Assembly: GCF_965118635.1 (NCBI RefSeq)
Contig: NZ_CBCPHV010000005.1
Location: 1-64,000 of the forward strand
Length of the DNA: 64,000 nt
Origin: Empedobacter brevis_A
GTDB taxonomy: Bacteria > Bacteroidota > Bacteroidia > Flavobacteriales > Weeksellaceae
Reading direction: 5' to 3'
Positions 51,898-61,314 of this stretch are shown here, one piece after another. The notes beneath the pieces are model-generated. The model saw only the letters and a list, made by a program, of their open reading frames with translations. It was not told where the DNA came from and made no database searches. Positions within the stretch are counted from its first letter, which is position 1, and each line of letters opens with the position of its first letter. A program made the position numbers and the translations under genes.

Positions 51898-54045
51898 ATG
51901 CAAATATCAGAACAAACTTTAAAAGATTTAGAATTTAATGCGGTTCAGAAAGAAATCGCAGAATTTGCTTATACAGAAAAAGTTGAAGCGTTTATTTTCA
52001 ACTTAAAACCTTATCAAGATCACCAACTTTTGGTACAAGATCTACAAACGACAAACGAATATTTAACAAGTTTTGAAACAGGAAATCATTTCCCTTTTTC
52101 AGAATATTATATTTTAGATGAGAATCTAAGCCGATTAGAAATCGAAAATTATTATTTGCCTGCTGAAGAATTTTTCAAAATAAAGGCAAATACACTTCAA
52201 GTGAAAGAAATCTTGAAATATTTGACAACTTTCAACGAATATGCGCCCGTTTTATTCGAGAAAGCTTCAACGATTACTTATGAGAAAAATATTGTAAAAG
52301 TAATCGATCAAGTCTTCAATAAATTTGGAGAAATAAAAGATGATGCAAGCCCAGAATTAAAAATTGTTCGCGAACGTTTACGTCATTTGAATGGACGAAT
52401 TACCGAATTATTCAACAAATCAATGGCTTATCATTCTGATTATTTAGATGATATTCGTGAATCTGTTGTTGGAAATCGTCGTGTTTTAGCAGTTAAATCG
52501 GCTTTGAGAAAGCGTGTAAAAGGACAGTTTTTAGGAACTTCTAAAACAGGTTCTATTACATTTATAGAGCCAGAAAGTGTTCTAAATCCTCGTCGTGAAT
52601 GGGAGGAATTAAAGGAAGAAGAAAAGCATTTGATTATTCAGATTTTGTTAGATTTAACAGCACAAATTGCTGCTTATAAACCAAATCTAGAAGAATATCA
52701 GACCTTTTTGGAATACATCGATTTTACACAAGCAAAAGCTAATTATGCTTTTTTGATTAATGGGATTTTACCTCAACTTTCTGAGAAAAGAATTATCAAA
52801 TTGGTTGATGCTTATCATCCTGTTTTATTTTTAAATAATAAGAGAAAAGCAGAAAAAACAATTCCACAAAGCTTAGAAATTAATGAAGAATGTCGCATTA
52901 TCATTATTTCTGGACCAAATGCTGGAGGAAAATCAATTACATTGAAAACAATTGGTTTACTTCAAATCATGATTCAAAGTGGAATTTTAGTTCCTGTAAA
53001 AGACGAAAGTCAATTCGGTTTCTTTAATCAAATCTTTACAGATATTGGTGATAATCAATCTATCGAAAACCATTTATCAACCTATAGTTATCGTCTAAAA
53101 CAAATGTCGTATTTTTTGAAAAACGCAGATGATAAAACGTTATTATTAGTTGATGAATTTGGTACTGGATCTGATCCGGAATTAGGTGGAGCTTTGGCAG
53201 AAGTTTTCTTTGAAGAATTTTACGAACGTAATTCTTTTGGTGTTTTTACAACGCATTACACAAACATAAAATTAAGTGCAGAAAGTTTGCCAGAAGCGAT
53301 AAATGCTTGTATGTTGTTTGACAAAAAAACTTTGGAGCCGCTTTATCGTTTGGAAATTGGACAAGCAGGAAGTTCGTTTACTTTTGAAGTTGCGGAAAAG
53401 AATAAAATTCCGTTTCGCTTGATTAATCGTGCAAAGAAAAAAGTTGAAAGTGAAAAAGTAAGTTTGGATAAAACAATTTTAAAACTTCAACAAGAGAAAT
53501 TTGAAATTCAGAAAACAAAAGATCATGTTGAAGAATTGCGCGAAACTAATATTGAACACAACGAAAAATTAGAACAAACGAACGAAAAAATTCAACAAAA
53601 ATTATATGATTTTCAACAATTATATGATCGAGAACAGAAACGTTTGAAACTTGGTGAACGTATTTCGGATATGGCTGATTCTTATTTGAAAACGAAAAAC
53701 AAAAAGCAAATGATTTCGAATTTCTTGAAGTTAATTGAAATGGAAAATTCGAAAAAAACAAAAGAAGTTCAGCAATTAAAGAAAATTGAAAAGATTGTAG
53801 AGAAAGAAGTAAAACGTGAATTAAAAGAAAATTCTGAAACTATTTCTCAACAAAAAGAAGTTATCGAAAAGAAAGAAAAAGCTGCTACTCAGAAAAAAAT
53901 TGATGCGCTGAAAGTTGGTGATCGTGTAAAAATTCATGGTTCGTCGAGTGTTGGAACAATTGATAAGATAAAAAAAGATACGGTTTTTGTAAACTATGGT
54001 TTATTTACAACACAAATAAATGTAAATGAAGTTTATAAAATCTAA
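51898..54045 (+). CDS. MutS2-type ATPase, no Smr domain
   Basis: This 715-residue MutS-family protein lacks the mismatch-recognition domain of MutS1. Residues 1-290 form the MutS core and clamp (LRKRVKGQFLGTSKTGSITFIEPES region). The ABC ATPase has Walker A IIISGPNAGGKSITLKTIGL, the Q-loop region, STYSYRLKQMSYFL and Walker B TLLLVDEFGTGSDPELGGAL. A long Lys/Glu coiled coil follows (about residues 500-660), and the end is a KOW-like segment LKVGDRVKIHGSSSVGTIDK. The C-terminal Smr nuclease domain of firmicute MutS2 is absent and the frame ends cleanly at a terminator. The role may be ribosome rescue or recombination control, as known for MutS2. Confidence 0.88.
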   Translation: MQISEQTLKDLEFNAVQKEIAEFAYTEKVEAFIFNLKPYQDHQLLVQDLQTTNEYLTSFETGNHFPFSEYYILDENLSRLEIENYYLPAEEFFKIKANTLQVKEILKYLTTFNEYAPVLFEKASTITYEKNIVKVIDQVFNKFGEIKDDASPELKIVRERLRHLNGRITELFNKSMAYHSDYLDDIRESVVGNRRVLAVKSALRKRVKGQFLGTSKTGSITFIEPESVLNPRREWEELKEEEKHLIIQILLDLTAQIAAYKPNLEEYQTFLEYIDFTQAKANYAFLINGILPQLSEKRIIKLVDAYHPVLFLNNKRKAEKTIPQSLEINEECRIIIISGPNAGGKSITLKTIGLLQIMIQSGILVPVKDESQFGFFNQIFTDIGDNQSIENHLSTYSYRLKQMSYFLKNADDKTLLLVDEFGTGSDPELGGALAEVFFEEFYERNSFGVFTTHYTNIKLSAESLPEAINACMLFDKKTLEPLYRLEIGQAGSSFTFEVAEKNKIPFRLINRAKKKVESEKVSLDKTILKLQQEKFEIQKTKDHVEELRETNIEHNEKLEQTNEKIQQKLYDFQQLYDREQKRLKLGERISDMADSYLKTKNKKQMISNFLKLIEMENSKKTKEVQQLKKIEKIVEKEVKRELKENSETISQQKEVIEKKEKAATQKKIDALKVGDRVKIHGSSSVGTIDKIKKDTVFVNYGLFTTQINVNEVYKI

Positions 54046-54053
54046 AAAGAATA

Positions 54054-54084
54054 AAAAAAGGAGCTTTAAGTAAGCTCCTTTTTT
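54054..54084. terminator. Bidirectional terminator between mutS2 and SusD pair 2
   Basis: A perfect 13-bp stem AAAAAAGGAGCTT/AAGCTCCTTTTTT with a 5-base loop lies between convergent genes. Confidence 0.92.
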
Positions 54085-54088
54085 ATTA

Positions 54089-55579
54089 TTAATATCCTTT
54101 ATTTTGATCTAGATTTTCGTTTCTGTTTATTGCTTCTTTCGGAATTGGTAATTGCCATCTGTAATCAGATTCTTTTAATTCTAATTGAACAGGCGCAGTT
54201 CCGCTTCCATCCGCTCTATATCCATTTCCAGATCGTTTAATTCCTTGATTATATTTTGATGGAATATTTTTCACACCTAAAAGTCTTTTCAGAGTAAACC
54301 ATCGATCTCCATTTTCAAAAGCTAATTCTTTTCTTCTTTCTGTGATAATTGCTTCAAATAATTCTTCTCCTTTTTCTTCTCCTTTAAAAGTTGAATATCG
54401 CTGTGCTCTTTCAATGTTTAATGTTTGAAGCGCTTGATCAAAATTACCTTTCAAATAATAAGCTTCCGCCAAATTGAAAATAACTTCTTCTACTCTCAAA
54501 TATCTTGCATTATTGATATAATTTTTAATATTGCTTGGATAATATTTATTGACAATAATATTTGCATTGTTTGCATCTCCAGCTAAATTATAAATCTTGA
54601 AATATGATTTTTTTCGTTCTGGTTCAGTCGATTCGTCATACAAATCATACAAAGCTTTGTCTACAGAGAATTCCATTACCATATTGTTTGCGTTGGTTCC
54701 ATATCCAAAATTAGAACCGATTGATGGATCATTGGCTTGTAAATAAGGAATTTCAAATAAACTTCCTTTACTTGTTTTTGATGACCAAAAATTTTCAATA
54801 TCATTTTTCGATGTTGGTTGAACAGCTTTCACTACTTTTTCTGCATGTTCAATAACTTTGTCATAATTGCCATTATATAAATATACACGGCTCAAAAATC
54901 CACTTGCTGAATATTGATTAAGACGATTGATATCTTGATAATTATTTGGCAAATTATTGATAACACTTTCTACATCTTGAATAATATCATCGTAAACTTC
55001 TTTTATTGTTTTTGTTCGACTTGGTTTAAACTCCGAATTATAAGTTGTTAAATAAGGAATTCCGATTGTAGAAGCCGAATTTGCACTTTGAGTTGGAATC
55101 TGAGCATAATGTCTGGCAATTTCAAAATGTGCAATTGCACGAATCAATATTGCTTCTGCTTTTATTCTATTTTTAAATTCTCCATCTTTTAGATTATCGA
55201 TTTTAGAAAGAATGAAATTAGCATCTGAAACCATTCTATATCCAGCTTCATAAATATCTGTTGGCGTTTGGCTAGAATCATATGTCCAGTTATTTGCAGG
55301 ACGATTAGATCCTCTTCCTCCGTAATTTGATAATAAATTATCTGAAAGAATATCTCCTACAACAACTAAATCTCGGGAATAACCACTTCCTCCATAAAAG
55401 CCGATTTGTTTAAAATCTTGGTACAATCCATAAATTGCTTTTGTAAAATCTCCTTCTGTCTTGTAAAAACCATCAACCAATACATCATTTGGAGATTCTT
55501 TTATGATGTCATCATCTGAACAAGAATTAAATATTGATAACAGTCCAAAAACTGTAAGTAGAATTATATTTTTTTTCAT
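54089..55579 (-). CDS. SusD/RagB-family outer-membrane lipoprotein (pair 2)
   Basis: This 496-residue lipoprotein has its lipid cysteine at about residue 20 (LLSIFNSCSDDDIIKESPND). The classical SusD helical repeats follow (AIYGLYQDFKQIGFYGGSGY; AEAILIRAIAHFEIARHYAQ), and the C-terminal SusD/RagB signature is ITERRKELAFENGDRWFTLK. The late W-Q-LPIP segment (YRWQLPIPKEAINRN) is also typical. It is of the classical RagB type, unlike the SusD-like_2 protein of pair 1. It partners the SusC encoded 6 bp upstream; no substrate-linked enzyme is nearby. Confidence 0.92.
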   Translation of the reverse strand: MKKNIILLTVFGLLSIFNSCSDDDIIKESPNDVLVDGFYKTEGDFTKAIYGLYQDFKQIGFYGGSGYSRDLVVVGDILSDNLLSNYGGRGSNRPANNWTYDSSQTPTDIYEAGYRMVSDANFILSKIDNLKDGEFKNRIKAEAILIRAIAHFEIARHYAQIPTQSANSASTIGIPYLTTYNSEFKPSRTKTIKEVYDDIIQDVESVINNLPNNYQDINRLNQYSASGFLSRVYLYNGNYDKVIEHAEKVVKAVQPTSKNDIENFWSSKTSKGSLFEIPYLQANDPSIGSNFGYGTNANNMVMEFSVDKALYDLYDESTEPERKKSYFKIYNLAGDANNANIIVNKYYPSNIKNYINNARYLRVEEVIFNLAEAYYLKGNFDQALQTLNIERAQRYSTFKGEEKGEELFEAIITERRKELAFENGDRWFTLKRLLGVKNIPSKYNQGIKRSGNGYRADGSGTAPVQLELKESDYRWQLPIPKEAINRNENLDQNKGY

Positions 55580-55585
55580 GATTTC

Positions 55586-58500
55586 TTAAAATGTAATGTT
55601 AAAACCTAATGAATAAGTGCGAACTTGAGGATATGTAAATAATGAATATGAACCTGAAACATATCCTGAATCAGTAACACTCATCATACTTTGAGAACCT
55701 GTTGCAGAAACTGGATCTCCATGATATTTTGTCCACAAAGCTAAGTTCTGAACTTGAGCATAAAGCCTCAAGTTTTTGATAAATGTATTTTTCACTAAAT
55801 CTGTAAATGTGTAACCAATAGAAAGATTTCTGAACATTACATAATTCGATTTCTCTAAATATTTTGTAGATTCTTGTTCTCCTAAAGTTGTTGGTCGACC
55901 AAACTTAGCATGATCTCCAGGATTTCTCCAATAATCGTTTGCTTCTACAACTTGATTAAAATTCATTGGAGCATTTGTTAAATCTCTATACGTATAATTG
56001 TACATGTAAGCTCCTAAAGAATAAGTGAAATCAGCACTAATATCAAAACCATAAATGCTCGTATTTAGTCCAAATCCTCCATATAATTTTGGAAGAGGAG
56101 TTTTCCCAGTTGCTACAGCATCTTCAGCTTTATAATCTTCTGTAATATTGCCTGCTTTATCTAAATACAAGTTTTTTCCATTTTCTGGATTAACACCTAC
56201 ATAACGCACCAAACGAAATTGATAAGGAGATTGCCCTTTTACATGAACCATACTTGGTGAAATCTCATCTCCTGTTCCAATTAATAATTGATTATTACCA
56301 TTCAAATCATTAATTTTATAACTTATTGATGTCAAGTTTCCATAGAATGATAATTTGAAATTCTTCTGAGAAACTGCTGCAATATTCAAATCAAGTTCTA
56401 TTCCTTTGGATGTTATTTCTCCTGCATTGACAGTTTTACTTAGATTTCCTGATTCTATTGGCAATAATGTTCTGAAAATAAAATTCTTTCTATTATCATT
56501 AAAATATGCAAAAGATCCTGTTATAAAATGTCTGAAAAAATCAAATTCAGTTCCTATATTTAATTTTCTATTAGTTTCCCATGTCATTTTAGGATCAATC
56601 TCGTATCTAGGAGGAGTTGCAACAGTATTTCCGCCATAATTTCCTGTCAAATTCACATATGCTTGATTGATGTATCGTTGGATAGATGAATCGTCTCCTA
56701 CTTCTCCATAAGAAGCTTTTAACTTAAGTCCTGTTAAATATTGGTTTCCTTTCAGAAAGTCTTCTCTTGTAACATCCCAAGTTACCGAAGCTCCCCAAAA
56801 ATTTCCATATTGCTTATCTAATCCTGCTAATGAAGATCCATCTCTTCTGAAATAAACATCTAAAAAATACTTTCTATTGTAATCATAAGAAACAGCTCCT
56901 AAATAACCAAATCGTGCTTCTTCCCATCGATTAGTCAAAGAAGAATTCAGAATTCTATTTGCTAAAGCTTGTACACTTTTATCTCCAGTTGGATAACCTT
57001 CGCTGCGTAACGTAATATTATAATTTCTTTCGTTCGAATATTCTGAAGCTAAAGTAAAACGTAATGTATGTAAATCAAATTTGTTTATATAATTCAATTC
57101 ATTTCTCCAATTGTAAGCAAAACGATCATCTCCTATATCTGCTTTGCTTCCTCCTGTACCACGGTTTTTTGAAACAAAAGCCAAAGGCGAAACGAAACTT
57201 TCAAATTGATTTCGATTATATTTTGCTCCGAAAGTTGTTCTAAAAGTTAACTTCTCCGTTAAATCTGCTTCTAAAAATCCTGAACCAAAAAGTCTAAAAT
57301 TTCTATATTGATTATTCGTATATTTCATTTGATCCAAAACAGGATTTTGTAAAATATTGACATTCGAATTGTATATAGGAGATCCGGTTTCATCTAATTT
57401 CACATTTCCTGCATCATCTAATTCATAAACAGAGGCGTATGGATAATTTAGATAAATATTGGTGAAAGGACTAGAAAAGTTATAAATATCCGATGGTAAA
57501 TCTCTTTTCATATAAGCACCATTTGCATCTATCCCATATCGTAACCAATCTTTCATTTTTGATGAAAGATTTATGGAAGAAGTAATTCGCTCAAAACCTT
57601 TATAAAACTCTACCGTTCCATTATCTTTATCATAACCCAATGAAAAAGATTGCGCTGTTTCGCCATCATTTTTATTAAAAGTGAAATAATTTGAACTAAT
57701 TATACTTCTTTTAAAAATATCATCTTTCCAGCTATGATCATATTGAGATAATCTGTCGATTTCTTCTTGACTTCTTGCAACACCTAAACCTAAACTACGT
57801 CCTGTTTCTAAATCATTTAATTGACTTATTTCATTCTGAAAATTTAAAAACTGACGACCATTCATTAATTTGATATTCTTGAAACCTAGATTCTCACCAA
57901 ACCCGATACGAGAAGAATACGAAATAATTCCTTCATTTTTCTTGGCACGTTTTGTCGTAATCAAAATAACTCCATTTGCTCCTCGAGATCCATAAATAGC
58001 TACTTGAGAAGCATCTTTCAATACTTTCATTTCCTCTATATCATTTGGATTTAATGCAACAATATCTGCAGCAGACAAATATGTTCCATCAACTACATAA
58101 AGTGGATTTTTAACACCGCCATTCAAACCAATTGCTCCTCTTATCACAACATTTGCATTACTTCCTGGCGCACCATTCTGTGCTTGAGAAGAAAGCCCTG
58201 AAACTTTCCCAGATAACAATTGATCAACTGAAGTTGATGGATTTAAGTTCTTGAAATCATCTCCTTTCAAAGTTGTTGTTCCTGCTGATTGCGGCGCTTC
58301 GAAAATACTTTTCACAACTACAACATCCAAATCAACACTTTCTGATTTTGGTTTCAAATCAATAACTCCCAAATCGTATTGATCAACTTTATATTCAGAG
58401 CCATTAATAATTAATATTGTTCCTAAAGGAAGATCTATCGAAAAATGTCCATTTTCGTCCGTATAAAATGTTTGATCTTGATTTTTAACTTTTATTTCTA

Positions 58501-58615
58501 CATCCTGTGATGGAAAACCTAATTCATCATTCACTTGCCCTTTAATCTGAGCATACGTTAGAGAACTTAACAGCAAAAGTGCTATAAGACTTAACTTATT
58601 TTGAACTTTCTTCAT
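55586..58615 (-). CDS. SusC/RagA-family TonB-linked outer-membrane protein (pair 2)
   Basis: This 1009-residue TonB-dependent transporter has a signal peptide ending in SLTYAQ. A carboxypeptidase-regulatory-like domain follows (IKGQVNDELGFPSQDVEIKV), shorter and more divergent than in pair 1. The plug has DLDVVVVKSIFEAPQSAG and the SusC signature MKVLKDASQVAIYGSRGANG. The barrel runs to RTYSLGFNITF, ending in Phe. Together with the SusD 6 bp downstream it forms an uptake complex for an unknown glycan or peptide. It has about 530 bp of non-coding DNA upstream. Confidence 0.93.
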   Translation of the reverse strand: MKKVQNKLSLIALLLLSSLTYAQIKGQVNDELGFPSQDVEIKVKNQDQTFYTDENGHFSIDLPLGTILIINGSEYKVDQYDLGVIDLKPKSESVDLDVVVVKSIFEAPQSAGTTTLKGDDFKNLNPSTSVDQLLSGKVSGLSSQAQNGAPGSNANVVIRGAIGLNGGVKNPLYVVDGTYLSAADIVALNPNDIEEMKVLKDASQVAIYGSRGANGVILITTKRAKKNEGIISYSSRIGFGENLGFKNIKLMNGRQFLNFQNEISQLNDLETGRSLGLGVARSQEEIDRLSQYDHSWKDDIFKRSIISSNYFTFNKNDGETAQSFSLGYDKDNGTVEFYKGFERITSSINLSSKMKDWLRYGIDANGAYMKRDLPSDIYNFSSPFTNIYLNYPYASVYELDDAGNVKLDETGSPIYNSNVNILQNPVLDQMKYTNNQYRNFRLFGSGFLEADLTEKLTFRTTFGAKYNRNQFESFVSPLAFVSKNRGTGGSKADIGDDRFAYNWRNELNYINKFDLHTLRFTLASEYSNERNYNITLRSEGYPTGDKSVQALANRILNSSLTNRWEEARFGYLGAVSYDYNRKYFLDVYFRRDGSSLAGLDKQYGNFWGASVTWDVTREDFLKGNQYLTGLKLKASYGEVGDDSSIQRYINQAYVNLTGNYGGNTVATPPRYEIDPKMTWETNRKLNIGTEFDFFRHFITGSFAYFNDNRKNFIFRTLLPIESGNLSKTVNAGEITSKGIELDLNIAAVSQKNFKLSFYGNLTSISYKINDLNGNNQLLIGTGDEISPSMVHVKGQSPYQFRLVRYVGVNPENGKNLYLDKAGNITEDYKAEDAVATGKTPLPKLYGGFGLNTSIYGFDISADFTYSLGAYMYNYTYRDLTNAPMNFNQVVEANDYWRNPGDHAKFGRPTTLGEQESTKYLEKSNYVMFRNLSIGYTFTDLVKNTFIKNLRLYAQVQNLALWTKYHGDPVSATGSQSMMSVTDSGYVSGSYSLFTYPQVRTYSLGFNITF

Positions 58616-59143
58616 TCATAAATTTTTATACTGCAAATCTCAATATTTAAAGAACATTATCCTATAAAACATATAAATAATATTTATTTTTAGAAATAAT
58701 TTCTATTTTATTTAAAATAATTATTTTATGTATAATTGTTAAAAAATTAAATTATTATCAAAATTTTAGCATAAAATTTAACAAATCGTAAAACAAGCTA
58801 ATAACAGAAGTCGACAAATGAGATTATCTGGAAGAAATTATAAATAGAAAAAAAATCCTATTTTTTAAAAGTCTATGGAATTAATAGAAATTTAAAATAT
58901 AAATCATAGAAATTTATTAAAACAGGCAAGAAAATACCTTAAACATTGTTAATCAATTAGATGATTAGAAATGGAAAGAAAATCGTAAAAAGGGAAAGTC
59001 GATTCGAACAGCTATTTTTGGCGAATTTGAACTATTTTAAAAAAAATTATTCATTTTTTTATCGTTTCATTCGCCTTATTTTTTTAATCAAGAATAGTTT
59101 TAAAATTATCCTTAAAAAAGTTCGTGAATGCACGAACTTTTTT
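58616..59143. other. Intergenic region upstream of SusC pair 2
   Basis: These 528 bp are very AT-rich. A Lys/Phe-rich frame at 58961-59182 is rejected as spurious because it runs through a terminator into the opposite gene. No promoter of good quality was found for the SusC gene; a GAGATTTG-like element (minus strand, about 58638) is only a weak candidate. A terminator lies at 59114-59143. Confidence 0.6.
59114..59143 (-). terminator. Terminator of the GLPGLI gene
   Basis: A perfect 13-bp stem AAAAAAGTTCGTG/CACGAACTTTTTT with a 4-base loop abuts the stop at 59144. Confidence 0.92.
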
Positions 59144-59866
59144 TTAATCTTTCTCTACACCTTGATAAATAACTGCTCCTGATTTTCTCTTTGACTTTTC
59201 CATTTCATTGTCATATTCTTCTTTGGTAACTTTTATAGCTTTATTTGGTAGCTCTATTTTTTCTTTGTATGGTTTTATATCAATGGCTGTAAAACTTACA
59301 TTTGTATCCATATCTCTTGTAAATGGTATTTTGAATTTAATTTTTAAAATCAAACCTGGTAATCCATTGTAACGAGAAGGTCCATCACGAAAAGGCAAAT
59401 CTACAGCATACCAAGCTTCTACCGTTTGCGTTGGATTGGTATACGTTGCTTTTCGTACTTTATAACCCAGTATTGTTGATTCTTCTTTAGTTAATATCCA
59501 TGGAAAAGTTTGCATTGAATCTTTAACGAATAGCTTCGGTTTCATTTTACTATTTTCATACAATTCTTTCGTATTAAATTCTTTATAAATATTAGAACTA
59601 ACATTACTGCTTAAACCAAGAGAAGTTATTGTCCCTTTCTGATCATTATTAATTCGTTCAATCTCTGTAAAATTGGAATTTGTATCATTTACAATCAATT
59701 CATAATAATATCGTTTATTCTCAGAATTATTGAGCATTTCTTCCATTTTAGCTGAAGTTTTTTTTATAGAACTTCTATCAAATTCTTGTTGAACTTCATA
59801 TTCTACTCGGACGGCATCTTGCGAAAAACCAATCATTGGAAGGACGAATAATAAATATTTTAGCAT
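59144..59866 (-). CDS. GLPGLI-family secreted protein
   Basis: This 240-residue exported protein has a short signal peptide (LLFVLPMIGFSQ). The name-giving motif is seen in GPSRYNGLPGLILKIKFKIP near residues 164-183, preceded by EESTILGYKVRKATYTNPTQ and EAWYAVDLPFRDGPS. The family is confined to Bacteroidota, and its function is unknown, though many members sit beside TonB-dependent systems. It is a single gene with its own terminator and lies near, but not in an operon with, SusCD pair 2. Confidence 0.9.
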   Translation of the reverse strand: MLKYLLFVLPMIGFSQDAVRVEYEVQQEFDRSSIKKTSAKMEEMLNNSENKRYYYELIVNDTNSNFTEIERINNDQKGTITSLGLSSNVSSNIYKEFNTKELYENSKMKPKLFVKDSMQTFPWILTKEESTILGYKVRKATYTNPTQTVEAWYAVDLPFRDGPSRYNGLPGLILKIKFKIPFTRDMDTNVSFTAIDIKPYKEKIELPNKAIKVTKEEYDNEMEKSKRKSGAVIYQGVEKD

Positions 59867-60210
59867 TTTATAGTGTTTTTATGATTCTACTAATATAGAA
59901 ATAAAAATTAATTCATTTTAAATAATCATCAACATAAGTAATATCATTCTTTAGGGTGAATAATCTTTGTAAATTAGCATAGAGATAAGATAAAAAGAGT
60001 TGTTTTATTGAATTTCAATAGAATATTAACTCAATAATAATTATTAATCATATATCATAAATATTATTTATAGTTTAATCTATTTTTGAAATTGAAAATA
60101 TATGGACAGTTTAAAATATCACTCTAAATTTGTAGCAGAAAAAGAGATAAAAACTTTAATTAGTTTTATCAAATCAAGAAATAAAAAACAAAATATAAAA
60201 AATTAAAATT
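59867..60210. other. Intergenic region with the AhpC promoter and long leader
   Basis: These 344 bp hold no confirmed gene. TATTTTTG at 60081-60088 is a -7 element for the peroxiredoxin gene, giving a leader of about 115 nt. Within the leader a 34-codon frame (60102-60206, starting MDSLKYHSKFVAEKEI) ends four bases before the ahpC ATG. It could be a leader peptide or chance. Confidence 0.5.
60081..60088 (+). promoter_or_regulatory. -7 promoter element of ahpC
   Basis: TATTTTTG matches TANNTTTG, about 122 bases before the ahpC start. No clear -33 element was found. Confidence 0.5.
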
Positions 60211-60837
60211 ATGTCATTAGTAGGAAAAAAAGCGCCTTTATTTACAGCGCCTGCAGTAATTGATGGAGACGAAATCGTAGAAAACTTTTCAATGCCAATT
60301 GGAGAAAAAAACATCGTTTTATTCTTCTATCCAAAAGATTTTACTTTTGTTTGTCCAACAGAATTACACGCATTCCAAGCTAAATTAGCTGAATTCGAAA
60401 AAAGAGATGCTGTTGTAATCGCTGCTTCTTGTGATTCTGAAGAAACTCACTTAGCATGGTTAAACACTGCAAAAGATAACGGAGGTATCGAAGGTGTTAC
60501 TTATCCAGTTGTTGCAGATTTAGCAAAAACTATCGCAATGGATTACGGTGTTTTAGCAGGTGATTATGTTTACAATGAAGAAAATGATTCTTTAAAATTT
60601 GAAGGAGCTCCAGTTGCTTACCGTGGAACTTTCATCATCGACAAAAACGGTGTTGTTCGTCACGAAACTATCAACGATTTACCATTAGGACGTAACATTG
60701 ATGAATATGTACGTTTATTAGACGCTATTTTACATGTTGAGAAATATGGTGAAGTTTGTCCAGCTAACTGGGAAGAAGGAAAAGATGCAATGAACGCTAC
60801 TAAAGATGGTGTAGCTTCTTACTTAGCTTCTCACTAA
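60211..60837 (+). CDS. ahpC: Peroxiredoxin (AhpC/Prx1, typical 2-Cys)
   Basis: This 208-residue enzyme reduces hydrogen and alkyl peroxides. The peroxidatic Cys48 is in FFYPKDFTFVCPTELHAF, the active-site arginine is in APVAYRGTFIIDKNGVVRH and the resolving Cys183 is in GEVCPANWEEGK, as in typical 2-Cys enzymes. The codon pattern is strongly biased toward frequent codons, suggesting high expression. No ahpF is adjacent; the thioredoxin gene 159 bp downstream is a likely reductant. Its own promoter and terminator-like hairpin flank it. Confidence 0.95.
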   Translation: MSLVGKKAPLFTAPAVIDGDEIVENFSMPIGEKNIVLFFYPKDFTFVCPTELHAFQAKLAEFEKRDAVVIAASCDSEETHLAWLNTAKDNGGIEGVTYPVVADLAKTIAMDYGVLAGDYVYNEENDSLKFEGAPVAYRGTFIIDKNGVVRHETINDLPLGRNIDEYVRLLDAILHVEKYGEVCPANWEEGKDAMNATKDGVASYLASH

Positions 60838-60878
60838 AAAATAACTTGAGAATCTTTTGATTTTCAAAATTCACGAAG

Positions 60879-60960
60879 AGGCTGTCTAAAAAATTGACAG
60901 GAGATTTTAAGAAATTCATTTTCAATAAAAATCACTAAGTTCAACACTTAGACGGCCTTT
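60879..60960 (+). terminator. Terminator-like hairpin after ahpC
   Basis: AGGCTGTCTAA (60879-60889) can pair with TTAGACGGCCT (60948-60958) with one G-T pair, followed by a T run. A smaller alternative hairpin, CTAAGT/ACTTAG, lies inside (60935-60951). The wide loop is unusual. Confidence 0.55.
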
Positions 60961-60996
60961 TTTATATCCAATTTTTAACTTTTAAAAATTAATAAA

Positions 60997-61314
60997 ATGT
61001 TTGCAGAATTAGAACAAGATAACTTACAACAAGTTGTAGCTGATAACAACTTAGTAATTGTACAATATGGTGCTGGATGGTGTGGAAACTGCCGTTTGGT
61101 AAAACCAAAATTCAAAAAATTAGCAGCTGAATACGAAGGTAAAGCAGAGTTTTTATATGTTGATGCAGAGAAATTTGTTGAATCAAGAAAATTAGCTGAA
61201 GTTCCAAATTTACCAACTTTCGCTGTTTTCAAAGGAGGAGTTAATGTAGGACAAGTAACTGCATCTAAAATTGATGCTGTAAAAGAATTAATCAATGAAA
61301 CTGCCGGTATTTAA
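60997..61314 (+). CDS. Thioredoxin-family protein with WCGNC active site
   Basis: This 105-residue single-domain thioredoxin has the active site YGAGWCGNCRLVKPKFKKLA, with Cys29 and Cys32. The usual WCGPC proline is replaced by Asn, which normally shifts redox potential. The cis-proline segment EVPNLPTFAVFKGG is kept. No signal peptide is present, so it is cytoplasmic. It overlaps the next gene by 20 bp and follows ahpC, suggesting that it recycles the peroxiredoxin or handles a dedicated substrate. Confidence 0.92.
   Translation: MFAELEQDNLQQVVADNNLVIVQYGAGWCGNCRLVKPKFKKLAAEYEGKAEFLYVDAEKFVESRKLAEVPNLPTFAVFKGGVNVGQVTASKIDAVKELINETAGI

Noticed and set aside
58961..59182. 73-codon Lys/Phe-rich frame upstream of SusC pair 2
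   Set aside because: It runs through a strong terminator hairpin and into the opposite gene, with composition typical of untranslated AT-rich DNA.
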